Shown here one piece after another: positions 44,306 through 53,229 of a DNA stretch of 64,000 nt (its first letter is position 1; each line of letters opens with the position of its first letter). The notes under the pieces were generated by a model, which did not search any database, was not told where the DNA came from, and was given only the letters and a program-made list of their open reading frames with translations. Position numbers and translations under genes: made by a program. Source of the stretch: Halothece sp. PCC 7418 (GTDB lineage: Bacteria > Cyanobacteriota > Cyanobacteriia > Cyanobacteriales > Rubidibacteraceae); contig NC_019779.1 in NCBI RefSeq assembly GCF_000317635.1, positions 1,922,001-1,986,000 of the forward strand, given 5' to 3'.

Positions 44306-46132
44306 ATGACCGATTTTTCTCCCATTTGGATATCCCTAAAAACCGCCCTAACTGCAACCTTTATAACCTTTTTGATTGGGATTCTAATTGCGCGGTGGAT
44401 GCTAGGCTATCAAGGAAAAATAAAGGGATTTCTGGAAGGAATTTTAACTGCCCCTTTAGTGCTTCCGCCAACAGTTGTCGGGTTTTTATTACTCCTCTTA
44501 CTCGGAAAAAATGGCTTTATTGGTCAAATTTTAGATGGGTTTGGGGTGAGAATTATTTTCTCTTGGTGGGCGACAGTGATTGCTTCGACTGTGGTTGCAT
44601 TTCCCTTAATGTATAAAACTGCATTGGGGGCTTTTAAGCAAATTGATAATAATTTAATCGCTTGTGCGCGAACATTAGGCGCATCAGAATGGACGATTTT
44701 TTGGCGCGTTTTATTACCCTTAGCAAAACCAGGTTTACTCGCAGGAACCTTACTCACTTTTGCCCGTGCTTTGGGGGAATTTGGCGCAACTTTAATGTTA
44801 GCAGGGGCTATTCCAGGGAAAACCGAAACCATCCCGATCGCGATTTTTTTAGCAGCAGAAGGAGGCGCAATGGATCGCGCTTTTATCCTAGTTTTAATCA
44901 TGTTAGGAATTTCTTTAGGCGTGATTATTGCTGTTAATTATTGGACAGATGGTCATCAAAACTATTCCTCTCATCCTCTACTTTCTAAGTTATCCAATCG
45001 CGCTGCGTCTCGACGCAAACCCGTTCAAAAAATTCCCTTACCGCCAGCAAAAATAGAATTAATGGTCGAGATTCAAAAACAACTCTCCGATTTATATTTA
45101 GATGTCTCCTTTACCACGGATCAAACCCCACTGGGGTTACTCGGTGCATCAGGGTCTGGAAAAAGTACCATTGTCCGTTGTATTGCAGGATTAGAAAGCC
45201 CAGATCGCGGGAAAATCATCTTAAATGGACGGGTGTTATATGATTCCGAGAGAGGGATTAATCTTCCACCGCGCGATCGCGCTTGTGGGTTATTATTTCA
45301 AAATTATGCCCTCTTCCCTCACCTCACCGTAACGGAAAATCTGGCGTTTGCCATGCCAAAAGGACAATCCGATCGCGCCATCAAACAAAACGTAGAAAAA
45401 GAACTGATTGCGGTTAACCTAGAAGGAATGGGGAATCGCTATCCCAACGAACTTTCTGGCGGACAACAGCAGCGAGTGGCGTTAGCGAGGGCAAAAATCA
45501 ATCAACCGGATAGTTTACTCCTCGATGAACCCTTTTCGGCTTTAGATACTTATTTGCGCGATCGACAAGAAAAACTACTGCGTCAAAACCTCAGTCATTA
45601 CGAAGGGGTAACGCTATTTATCACCCACAACCTAGAAGAAGCCTATCGCGTCTGTCCGAACTTAGTCATCATCGATGAGGGAAAAGTCATCGCCAACGGG
45701 TCAAAACAAGACATTTTTGAACGTCCCCCGAACTGGCGTACTGCACAATTAACAGGTTGTAAAAACTTCTCTGGTGCGGTTGCGCTTGAGCCTAACAAAA
45801 TCAGCGCGATCGATTGGAATTGTACCCTAGAAGTCATTGAACCGATCCCATCTTCTCTCGACTATGTGGGGATTCGCGCCCATCAACTAAACTTCCCAGA
45901 AACCGAAACAACCAATACCTTCCCCTGTTGGCTAGCCACCGTTAGCGAAACCCAACACCGCATGACCTTATATTTAAAATTAAATGAACCCGCCAATCAT
46001 CCTGAAGATTATCACCTCCAAGCCGAAGTCTTTAAAGAGAAATGGGAAGACTTAAAAGCACGTCCATTTCCTTGGAAAATTCAACTTTCAGAACTCCGCA
46101 TTCTACTCCTCTCAGCCCATTCCTCCAGTTAG
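44306..46132 (+). CDS. modBC: Molybdate ABC transporter, fused permease and ATPase
   Basis: 608 residues. The first 215 form a ModB permease with five membrane segments and the GALGEFGATLMLAGAIPG-type EAA loop near 150. The ATPase follows from about 255 with Walker A GASGSGKSTIVR near 281, signature LSGGQQQRVALARA near 382 and Walker B SLLLDEPFSALD. A short TOBE-like region ends the protein. Such ModB-ModC fusions are known in cyanobacteria. It imports molybdate with ModA. A MITE lies directly before its ATG and no Shine-Dalgarno sequence is evident. Confidence 0.93.
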   Translation: MTDFSPIWISLKTALTATFITFLIGILIARWMLGYQGKIKGFLEGILTAPLVLPPTVVGFLLLLLLGKNGFIGQILDGFGVRIIFSWWATVIASTVVAFPLMYKTALGAFKQIDNNLIACARTLGASEWTIFWRVLLPLAKPGLLAGTLLTFARALGEFGATLMLAGAIPGKTETIPIAIFLAAEGGAMDRAFILVLIMLGISLGVIIAVNYWTDGHQNYSSHPLLSKLSNRAASRRKPVQKIPLPPAKIELMVEIQKQLSDLYLDVSFTTDQTPLGLLGASGSGKSTIVRCIAGLESPDRGKIILNGRVLYDSERGINLPPRDRACGLLFQNYALFPHLTVTENLAFAMPKGQSDRAIKQNVEKELIAVNLEGMGNRYPNELSGGQQQRVALARAKINQPDSLLLDEPFSALDTYLRDRQEKLLRQNLSHYEGVTLFITHNLEEAYRVCPNLVIIDEGKVIANGSKQDIFERPPNWRTAQLTGCKNFSGAVALEPNKISAIDWNCTLEVIEPIPSSLDYVGIRAHQLNFPETETTNTFPCWLATVSETQHRMTLYLKLNEPANHPEDYHLQAEVFKEKWEDLKARPFPWKIQLSELRILLLSAHSSS

Positions 46133-46211
46133 GAAGGAGAAGTGTTACTGTTCGATTCCCCTTCAGTATTGAGTTCTCCATTGATTAAAATTCAATGGAT
46201 TCACTCTTGTT

Positions 46212-46373
46212 GTGACTCAATGGATTAAAATCACATTTCGTCACTTCCTTTCCCACACTCAAGAATGGGAGACAGACCTTGACGCTTGGTTAACCTTAGC
46301 TGTGTCCTTACCTGTTCAATTAGCCCGTTTGGGTTTTTCACCATTAAGTTTAGGGCTATTTTTAGAATCATAA
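46212..46373 (+). CDS. Small hypothetical protein
   Basis: A 53-residue frame with a GTG start: MTQWIKITFRHFLSHTQEWE, then DLDAWLTLAVSLPVQLARL and FSPLSLGLFLES. An amphipathic N-terminus and a hydrophobic centre suggest a membrane-associated protein. No family is recognised, and it lacks a strong Shine-Dalgarno sequence. It lies 80 bases after modBC. Composition favours a real or recently decayed gene over chance, without proof. Confidence 0.4.
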   Translation: MTQWIKITFRHFLSHTQEWETDLDAWLTLAVSLPVQLARLGFSPLSLGLFLES

Positions 46374-46412
46374 CATAAAATGACACAAAAGGCTGAAGCC
46401 TTTAAGGGCCAT

Positions 46413-46835
46413 TCATCCATCCGTTTCAAACGGATGGCTCTCTGACTGTTTTCCTGTAGAAGTCTCTTCTGGAGAAGGTTCACGTTTCGTTTCACCTCCC
46501 CTTATTTTCTGCCAGAGGCGTTGTGGAGAAAGGGCTTGTAAGCGATTGGCGATATTTTGAGAGACATTCGTTTTTTCTGCGGGTGCAGTCAGCGCACGGC
46601 GTAAGAGCAGTGTTTGTGTCCCAAACCATAAAAGTAGGGCGGTACTCGCGATCGCGCCTAGTAAAACTCCACCCGTAATGCGTCCCGCGCAAACCCATAA
46701 AACCAGACCATAAAAGAGTCCTAAACCACTCCAGTAAAAGTCACTTTTACGATGAACTTCTGGAAAAAAGAACGCTGAAAAATAGAGTAGAAAACTTCCT
46801 AAGCCAATTCCGAGAGCAAGTATATGAGCTAGCAT
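46413..46835 (-). CDS. Ycf66 family membrane protein (short form)
   Basis: 140 residues from MLAHILALGIGLGSFLLYF, preceded by GGAGGA. There are three hydrophobic segments (about 2-22, 33-50 and 55-78) and a charged tail (GGETKREPSPEETSTGK). The layout matches the N-terminal region of Ycf66, of which a longer member is at 56978. Ycf66 is a conserved plastid and cyanobacterial protein of uncertain function. Confidence 0.75.
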   Translation of the reverse strand: MLAHILALGIGLGSFLLYFSAFFFPEVHRKSDFYWSGLGLFYGLVLWVCAGRITGGVLLGAIASTALLLWFGTQTLLLRRALTAPAEKTNVSQNIANRLQALSPQRLWQKIRGGETKREPSPEETSTGKQSESHPFETDG

Positions 46836-47020
46836 TTCATTTAATCCTCCCAAGACAGTAAGTTGATCTTATCGGTTTCTGCGGGTCTTTGAACAAGTGA
46901 GCTACCCCTAGAGAATGAAAACAGAAGGAGACGATGTCTTTCATCCGTGGGAAGTCATGTTTAATAACTTTTTCTTAACCTAGAAAATGAAGCAAAGCAA
47001 AAAAGGAGGTCGTCAGAGTG

Positions 47021-47392
47021 ATGCGTCAGTTAACACTCGGCACTCTCAGCACATTGCTATTAGCCCTTGGTGCGGTTCCCGCAGCACAAGCCGAATCGAT
47101 GAATCCTGCGGAAGAACAAGCCTATACCCAAAATCAGCGCAATGTTCGCAGCACAGCAGCATTTGATCTGGTGTCTGCTGCTTATCGCGGAAAACTCGAA
47201 TCTGCAGGCATTCCCAGCTACCATAAACTGCAACAAGCCTATGAAACAGGTCAAGTGGATGCTGAAGATATCGTTAATAGCGCGATCGCTGCTGGTGAAC
47301 TGTCTCCCACCGCAGCAGGAGATGAAGGTTATATGAATGCTGTCAGCCTACACCTATCCGATATAACGGATCGAGGACAAGATGACAACTAA
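47021..47392 (+). CDS. Secreted protein of unknown function, tandem copy 1
   Basis: 123 residues. Signal peptide MRQLTLGTLSTLLLALG with cleavage after AAQA. The mature part is acidic and helical: FDLVSAAYRGKLESAGIPSY, then LQQAYETGQVDAEDIVNSAI. AAGGAGG precedes the ATG. The next gene is a close paralogue in the same direction. No domain is recognised. It probably acts in the periplasm or outside the cell. Confidence 0.75.
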   Translation: MRQLTLGTLSTLLLALGAVPAAQAESMNPAEEQAYTQNQRNVRSTAAFDLVSAAYRGKLESAGIPSYHKLQQAYETGQVDAEDIVNSAIAAGELSPTAAGDEGYMNAVSLHLSDITDRGQDDN

Positions 47393-47425
47393 ACCTTGAA
47401 CTATAGTAAGGAGGTCTTCACAGTC

Positions 47426-47788
47426 ATGGGCCATTTGACACTAGGTACACTGACCACTTTAGCTTTAACCTTAGGACTCGCGCTGCCAGCACAAGCCGAA
47501 GGGATGCAACCCACACAAGAGCAAACTTACGCTCAAAATCGGCAAAATGTTCGTGAGACAGAAGCCTTTAACTTAGTCTCAGCAGCTTATCGCGGAGAAT
47601 TTGAACCAGAAGGCATTCCGAGCTATTACAAACTAGAAGAAGCCTACGAAGCGGGGGAAATTGATGCAGAAACCTTGGTCAACCGCGCGATCGCTGCTGG
47701 TGAACTGTCTCCCACCGCAGCGAACGATGAAGCCTATGTTAATGCTGTCAGACTTCACCTATCCGAACTCGAAACGACCAATAATTAA
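47426..47788 (+). CDS. Secreted protein of unknown function, tandem copy 2
   Basis: 120 residues from MGHLTLGTLTTLALTLG, with a signal peptide ending in PAQA and AAGGAGG before the ATG. It aligns with copy 1 over its whole length (FNLVSAAYRGEFEPEGIPSY, LEEAYEAGEIDAETLVN). A stretch of about 36 nt around the HIP1 site is identical in both genes, indicating recent duplication or gene conversion. Function unknown. Confidence 0.75.
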   Translation: MGHLTLGTLTTLALTLGLALPAQAEGMQPTQEQTYAQNRQNVRETEAFNLVSAAYRGEFEPEGIPSYYKLEEAYEAGEIDAETLVNRAIAAGELSPTAANDEAYVNAVRLHLSELETTNN

Positions 47789-48120
47789 CGGGCTTTGGTG
47801 ACACTCCCTACTTGCAAAAACTCCCCACAAGGGGAGTCAAAAATTTGCTTACGGAAATTCAGTCAGAAAGCCCTCGATTTGAAATCGAGGGCTGAATGAC
47901 ACAAACAAGGCTTTAGCCTTCTGTGTCCTTGTAATTCGGCATTTCTAAAGTATCAATCCAGTCCTCTACTAGCTGAGTCATTGTTTTCTTTTATGTCTTG
48001 CATATAGTCTCAACTTTTCAAGTCTCCCTACTTCTATCCGAATGGAAAATTGTTCTTTTTCATATCTTGTCAATGACTTGATTTATGTTATAATAATTTT
48101 ACCATTATTTTAGAACGCCT
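47789..48120. other. Gene-free spacer with three hairpins and the tnpB promoter
   Basis: Seen: ACTCCCCACAAGGGGAGT (47820-47837), probably the terminator of the secreted-protein pair; AGCCCTCGATTT/GAAATCGAGGGCT (47869-47893), a near-perfect palindrome; and GACACA...AAGGCTTTAGCCTT...TGTGTC (47899-47928). One of the last two may belong to the left end of the tnpB element. TTGTCA and TATAAT (about 48068-48095, 16-bp spacing) form a good promoter for tnpB. No protein is encoded. Confidence 0.5.
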
Positions 48121-49495
48121 ATGTATGGATGTCAGCAAAATCGAATTAAACCAAGCTCTGAGGTCATTCCCATATTAGAACATATTTGCTATACGGCTAA
48201 TAATCTAACAAATTGTGGAATCTATTATGCCCGTCAAACTTTCTTTAATGAAGGTCGGATCATTGGAAAATATGAACCAGAAGAAGTCCTAAAACAACAA
48301 GTTAACTTCAAAGCCCTCTACTCTCAATGCGCTCAACAGGTTCTTAGAAGCGTCGCAGAATCTTTTAAGTCTTATAAGAGTTTGAAGAAAGCCTTTTTTA
48401 AGGGAGAAATTAGTCACCATCCTAAACTTCCCAATTATAGAAATAAAGGAGGAATGGCGGTTGCTCCTTATCCTAAACAAAATTTAACTCTGAAGAACGG
48501 TCAAGTTAGAATTCCTTTAGGGAAAACAATTAAAGCGTGGTTTGGTCGATCAGAGTTTTTTGTTTCTTTCCCTTCTAACCTAGAATGGAAAAACATTAAA
48601 GAGTTAAGAATCCTCCCTCGAAACCGAGAGTTCTATGTGGAATGGGTTTATGAAAGACCTGAAGTCAAAACCACAGTTAATTCCACCGAAGCACTAGGGG
48701 TTGATCCAGGCTTGGATAATTGGTTAACTTGTGTTTCCACTATTGGAGAGTCTTTCATCATTGATGGGAGAAAACTTAAATCTCGAATGGCAGAACTATA
48801 ACCGTCGAGTGTCTTCTCTTAAGGAGGGAAAACCTCAAGGTTATTGGGACTTTGAGTTAGCTAGAATCACTGAAAAACGAAACCGTCAAGTCCGAGATGC
48901 TGTAAACAAGGCAGCAAAGATGGTGATTAACTATTGCCTTAACAAAGATATAGGGGTTATCGTTTTCGGTTGGAATAAAGGTCAGCGTCAAGGAGTCAAT
49001 ATAGGGAAGAAAAACAATCAAAACTTTGTTCAGATTCCCACAGCTAAGTTAAAGAATCGGATTCAACAATTAGCAGAGGAAAATGGAATTGAGTTTGTAG
49101 AAACTGAGGAATCCTACACTTCCAAGTCGAGCTATCTGGATCGTGATTTGCTACCGACCTTCGGTGAGAAACCCGAAAGGTGCGCCCCCACAGGAAAGCG
49201 AGTAACGAGAGGATGCTATCAAGATTCAAAAGGAAGAATTGTAAATGCCGATGCAAACGCAGCAGCAAACATCCTCCGAAAAGTAGAGATACAGCTAGGA
49301 TTAGTCCTAGCCAAGGTCTGTAGAGCAGCTTTGACTCTGCCATCCAGACTGTACATCTGGAACTCTAAGAGAAAGAGCGGAGCAACGAGGTTTTTAAGAG
49401 GGGCTGTGTGCTGAATTCATTTCAGCACCCTGAAAGCCCCGTCCCGTTGCGAAGCCACCTCTTAGAATCCTCGTCTCTTGTTTAGCGAGGAGAAG
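48060..49495 (+). mobile_element. IS200/IS605-type tnpB-only element (borders approximate)
   Basis: The element contains the tnpB pseudogene. The right end shows TCCTCG...CGAGGA (49468-49491), a subterminal hairpin typical of the family, and it finishes next to the gnd stop codon. The right-end region would encode the guide RNA. The left border is not defined; hairpins at 47869-47928 may belong to it. No terminal inverted repeats are expected for this family. Confidence 0.6.
48121..49414 (+). pseudogene. tnpB: TnpB (IS200/IS605-type RNA-guided nuclease), frameshifted
   Basis: Two overlapping frames (48121-48801 and the next from about 48775 to 49414) together make one TnpB of about 420 residues. 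The first carries the N-terminal region and the RuvC-I aspartate (LGVDPGLDNWLTC). The frame shifts by +1 after DGRKLKS. The second carries NKGQRQGVNIGKKNNQNFVQ, EESYTSKSSYLDRD and the RuvC-III motif NADANAAANILRKV. The canonical RuvC-II glutamate and the zinc-finger CxxC pairs are not seen, as in a known cyanobacterial subgroup. No TnpA is present. Inactive unless the shift is a sequencing error. Confidence 0.85.
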
Positions 49496-50920
49496 TCAAT
49501 GATTCTCCATCCATTCTGTATGGAAAAACTCACCGCGAGGCTGATCCGTTCGTTCGTAAGTATGCGCTCCAAAGAAATCACGCTGGGCTTGCGTCAGATT
49601 CTGGGGTAACCGATCGCGCCGATAGCTGTCAAAATAATCTAAAGAGGCACTAAACGCTGGTACTGGAATTCCCAACTGATTCGACACTGCTAACACTTCC
49701 CGCCATGCGTTTTGTCGGTCTAAAATCGTTTGTTTAAACTCTGGCGCAAGTAATAAGTTCGGTAATTTTGGGTTATCCTTAAACGCAGCCTTAATTTTAT
49801 CCAAGAAACCCGCGCGAATAATGCAACCGCCTTTCCAGATGCGAGCAATTTCGCTGAGATTGAGGTTAAAGCCAAACTCTTCCGAGGCTTTCCCCATCAA
49901 AGCCATTCCTTGGGCGTAAGAGCACATTTTTGAGCAATAGAGTGCGTCCCGAATTTTATTAATAAAGGCTTGGGTATCCCCGTCATACTTAGCACTAGGA
50001 CCGGCTAACTGTTCCTTCGCTGCTGTGCGTTCCTCCTTAAACGAAGAAATCACCCGCGCATTCACCGCAGCATAAATGGTCGGAATGGGAATCCCTAACT
50101 CTAGAGAACTCACAACAGTCCAGCGTCCAGTTCCCTTTTGTCCCGCCGAATCGAGAATCACATCAACTAGGGGAAGATTCGTTTCTGGATCAATCTTCTT
50201 AAAGATTTCCGCACTAATTTCAATTAAAAACGAGTTGAGTTCCTCGGTTTGATTCCATTGTGCAAACACTTCGCTCAACTGTTCATGATTCAGCCCAAGA
50301 GCATTTTTCAGCAGATCATACGCCTCTGCAATCAACTGCATATCCCCATACTCAATCCCATTGTGAACCATCTTCACATAATGACCTGCGCCTCCAGGGC
50401 CAATGTAAGTCACACAGGGACCATCATCTACTTGTGCAGCAATTTTCGTAACAATCGGTTCTACTTTTTCGTAGGCTTCTGGTGTTCCACCAGGCATCAA
50501 ACTCGGACCCAGGAGTGCGCCTTCTTCACCACCACTAACGCCCATTCCCATAAAGCCTAAGCCTACCGCTTCTAACTCTTCGGTTCGACGTTGGGTATCT
50601 TCATAAAGAGAGTTTCCACCATCAATAATCATGTCTCCCTGTGCTAAGAGAGGCTTGAGTTGACTAATGACAGCATCTACTGCTTTTCCCGCTTTGACCA
50701 TCACTAAAATTTTTCGCGGGGGGGCCAAAGCCTTCACAAACTCTTCGATTGTGTAAGTATCAGTAACATTTTTCCCTTGCGCTCGTTGCGCCATAAAGGT
50801 TTTGGTTTTCTCCGCAGTGCGGTTGTAAACAGCCACGGGGAATCCTCGGCTTTCTACATTCAAAGCCAGGTTTTCTCCCATGACGGCTAAACCAATTACA
50901 CCAAAGCTAGGTTGTGTCAT
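49496..50920 (-). CDS. gnd: 6-phosphogluconate dehydrogenase (decarboxylating)
   Basis: 474 residues. It makes ribulose-5-phosphate and NADPH in the oxidative pentose phosphate pathway, a main source of reductant in the dark for cyanobacteria. NADP-binding GVIGLAVMGENLALN is at the N-terminus, and ILVMVKAGKAVDAVI and the catalytic GPGGAGHYVKMVHNGIEYGD are near 180. The C-terminal tail (FHTEWMENH) is complete. The tnpB element ends immediately after its stop codon. Confidence 0.96.
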   Translation of the reverse strand: MTQPSFGVIGLAVMGENLALNVESRGFPVAVYNRTAEKTKTFMAQRAQGKNVTDTYTIEEFVKALAPPRKILVMVKAGKAVDAVISQLKPLLAQGDMIIDGGNSLYEDTQRRTEELEAVGLGFMGMGVSGGEEGALLGPSLMPGGTPEAYEKVEPIVTKIAAQVDDGPCVTYIGPGGAGHYVKMVHNGIEYGDMQLIAEAYDLLKNALGLNHEQLSEVFAQWNQTEELNSFLIEISAEIFKKIDPETNLPLVDVILDSAGQKGTGRWTVVSSLELGIPIPTIYAAVNARVISSFKEERTAAKEQLAGPSAKYDGDTQAFINKIRDALYCSKMCSYAQGMALMGKASEEFGFNLNLSEIARIWKGGCIIRAGFLDKIKAAFKDNPKLPNLLLAPEFKQTILDRQNAWREVLAVSNQLGIPVPAFSASLDYFDSYRRDRLPQNLTQAQRDFFGAHTYERTDQPRGEFFHTEWMENH

Positions 50921-51005
50921 AAATTGAAATCCGCGATCATCCGAAACTCATTTGTTTTCAGGATAACGGTTTGTTCCCTTGTTTTCTGTAAAGAAGACAT
51001 AAAGA

Positions 51006-52436
51006 TTAGTCTTCGATGGGAGCCATCAGTTGTGTCTCCTGTTCATCATCATCATCATCAACCACATCTTCAAGCTGCACAAAACCACTATAGGCTTCCA
51101 TACCATGTTCTCCAATATCTAAGCCTTCTCTTTCTTCTTCAAGATCAACCCGAATCCCAATTAAATATTTAAGAGCGAACCAAAAAACGAGACTTAGAAT
51201 TACTGTGTAAATCGCAACGACTAAAATTCCAAAGATTTGAGTTAAAAATTGACTGGGACTAGCTAATTCTTGATGGAAGATTCCGACAGCAAGGGTTCCC
51301 CAAATGCCATTAACCAAGTGAACCGAAATCGCACCAACAGGGTCATCAATTTTGAGGCGATCAAAAAGGGTTACGGAAAAAACAACCAAAATGCCAGCCA
51401 CTGCACCAATCATCACTGCTCCGAAGTAACTGACTCCATTACAACTCGCGGTAATCGCTACCAGCCCCGCTAACACCCCATTAATAATCATGGAGAGATC
51501 AGGGAGTCCAAAGCGAAGCCAAACTGTGATTGTTGCCGCGATCGCGCCCGAAGCTGCTGCTAAGTTTGTCGTCAGGGCGATATCAGGAACATTTAAATTC
51601 ACTTCCAATTCCGATCCAGGATTAAAGCCAAACCAGCCAATCCATAAAATCAGTCCCCCTAAGGTGGCAATACTCATATTATGGGGCGGAATCCCTGTCA
51701 TCGTCCCATCTTCCAAATATTTCCCTTCTCGCGGACCCAGTAAATAAGCCCCGACTAAAGCAGCCCAACCCCCCACAGAATGCACCACAGTTGACCCTGC
51801 AAAATCTTTAAAACCTAAACTTCCTAACCAACCCGTTTCACTCCACACCCAGTGTCCGGTGACCGAATAGCCAAACGCAACCAAAAGAAAGCTAAAAATC
51901 ATGAAGCTGCGAAACTTAATTCGTTCCGCGACTGCACCAGAAACAATCGTTGCTGCTGTCCCCGCAAACGCCACTTGGAATAAGAAAAACACACTCACGG
52001 GTAAGCCTTCTGGAAAAGGATCTAGTCCGTAGATGGCTGAGTCTCCTGTTAAAAACCAACCCCCAAACCCGATGACTGCGTTACCATTGGCAAACATTAA
52101 CGAGAAGCCAAACGCCCAATAGGCGATTGTGGCAAGGGCAAAAACAATTAAATTTTTAGAGAGAATATTAATCGCATTTTTTTGGCGACAGAAGCCCGTT
52201 TCCAGCATTCCGAAGCCCGCATTCATGAAAATCACCAGAATCGCAGCCACTAAAATCCAAATCGTGTCCACCAGTCCTTTCACTGTCTCTGGTGTCAGGG
52301 GTTCTAAATCTTGCGCGATCGCTGCACGATGGGACACTAAAACAATTAGTGCGGATAGGGGAATCGCAGCCAACCAAGACCAAGATGTTCGTTTTTTCCT
52401 AAACTGTTGGTATTGTCCTTGTAACCTTACAGGCAT
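51006..52436 (-). CDS. amt: Ammonium transporter
   Basis: 476 residues with an N-terminal signal-like segment and eleven membrane helices. Amt motifs are [36 protein letters not shown] near 208 and [11 protein letters not shown]. The acidic C-terminal tail ([12 protein letters not shown]) is unusual. It imports NH3/NH4+ and recaptures leaked ammonium, which suits a diazotroph. TGTATC...GATACA dyads lie upstream but do not match the NtcA consensus spacing. Confidence 0.95.
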   Translation of the reverse strand: MPVRLQGQYQQFRKKRTSWSWLAAIPLSALIVLVSHRAAIAQDLEPLTPETVKGLVDTIWILVAAILVIFMNAGFGMLETGFCRQKNAINILSKNLIVFALATIAYWAFGFSLMFANGNAVIGFGGWFLTGDSAIYGLDPFPEGLPVSVFFLFQVAFAGTAATIVSGAVAERIKFRSFMIFSFLLVAFGYSVTGHWVWSETGWLGSLGFKDFAGSTVVHSVGGWAALVGAYLLGPREGKYLEDGTMTGIPPHNMSIATLGGLILWIGWFGFNPGSELEVNLNVPDIALTTNLAAASGAIAATITVWLRFGLPDLSMIINGVLAGLVAITASCNGVSYFGAVMIGAVAGILVVFSVTLFDRLKIDDPVGAISVHLVNGIWGTLAVGIFHQELASPSQFLTQIFGILVVAIYTVILSLVFWFALKYLIGIRVDLEEEREGLDIGEHGMEAYSGFVQLEDVVDDDDDEQETQLMAPIED

Positions 52437-52637
52437 TAATTAACCTCATGACATAACTTAGCGTTAAAATCTTACATCACAAGCAAAACCATTCTGTATC
52501 TTTGTACACTAACCGATACAATCATAATTAATCAACTGCTTCTGATCTTAGTTCAAGGACAAAGTTATTATTTTTTGTTCTTAGATAACATTCCCGTAAA
52601 AACCCCACTCCAAATCAACGCACCTTGTAAAAAATCA

Positions 52638-53123
52638 ATGACAACAAAATTTATAAAAATTAGACTTAATGAAACCACCCGTGAAGAATTCCAGAAAAAA
52701 GCAAAAGCGGAAGGAGTGACAATGACCCAACTCATTCAAGGTTGGATCAAAGACTATCTTGAAGAAGAAACAGGTTCTACTGGAACAACATCTGATGATT
52801 CAGAACTTTGGCAAAGACTAGAAGCCTTAGAACAAAAAATTGAAACCCCAACCACAACAGTTAATCAAGAAACTGAGCAAAAGTTGCAACAGTATATTCA
52901 ATATGTTGACCAAAGAATTGATACTCTCGAAAACGTTGTTATTACCCCAATCAAAAAGGATTTAGACGGGGTTAAAAATTCTTGGAAAGCTCTTTTTAAT
53001 CAGATTCGCGAACTGGAAGGAAAAGTGAATCAGTTTCGTTCAGAATTAGAAAAGTTTCATACTCAAACTAAACAAAGTTTTGCCCGTATAACTCAGTATA
53101 TCAACCAAAAATTTCAAGGTTAA
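52638..53123 (+). CDS. Ribbon-helix-helix protein with C-terminal coiled coil
   Basis: 161 residues from MTTKFIKIRLNETTREEF; the frame extends 21 codons upstream without a Shine-Dalgarno sequence. The N-terminal RHH-like domain (KIRLNETTREEFQKKAKAEG) is followed by a long heptad-rich region (LWQRLEALEQKIE, QQYIQYVDQRIDTLENVV, ELEGKVNQFRSELEKF). It probably binds DNA as an oligomer. It lies 106 bases upstream of the NERD-helicase gene in the same direction; a functional link is possible but unproven. Confidence 0.7.
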   Translation: MTTKFIKIRLNETTREEFQKKAKAEGVTMTQLIQGWIKDYLEEETGSTGTTSDDSELWQRLEALEQKIETPTTTVNQETEQKLQQYIQYVDQRIDTLENVVITPIKKDLDGVKNSWKALFNQIRELEGKVNQFRSELEKFHTQTKQSFARITQYINQKFQG

Positions 53124-53158
53124 TTATACCAATTTAAAAAGGTAGATGTTACATTTCG

Positions 53159-53182
53159 TAGGGTTTGCCTTGCCCACCCTAC
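53159..53182. repeat. Palindromic repeat GTAGGG...CCCTAC
   Basis: GTAGGGTTTGCCTTGCCCAC followed by CCTAC is an imperfect dyad, related to the repeat at 2033-2057. It lies between the RHH-coiled-coil gene and the NERD-helicase gene and is followed by CCAATGA heptamers that run into the start codon of the latter. Confidence 0.5.
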
Positions 53183-53229
53183 CGTCTCAGAAACTGAAAG
53201 GGTAACCAGTGACAAATAACCAATGACCA

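Noticed and set aside
46915-46983. A 22-codon frame (MKTEGDDVFHPW...)
   Set aside because: Too short and without neighbour support to call a gene; it lies in the leader of the secreted-protein pair.
48760-48805. Programmed frameshift in tnpB
   Set aside because: No classic slippery heptamer is present; only four A's occur, and a small indel explains the shift better.
52490-52525. NtcA site upstream of amt
   Set aside because: TGTATC...GATACA and GTA/TAC half-sites are present, but the gaps (6 or 10 bases) do not match GTA-N8-TAC.
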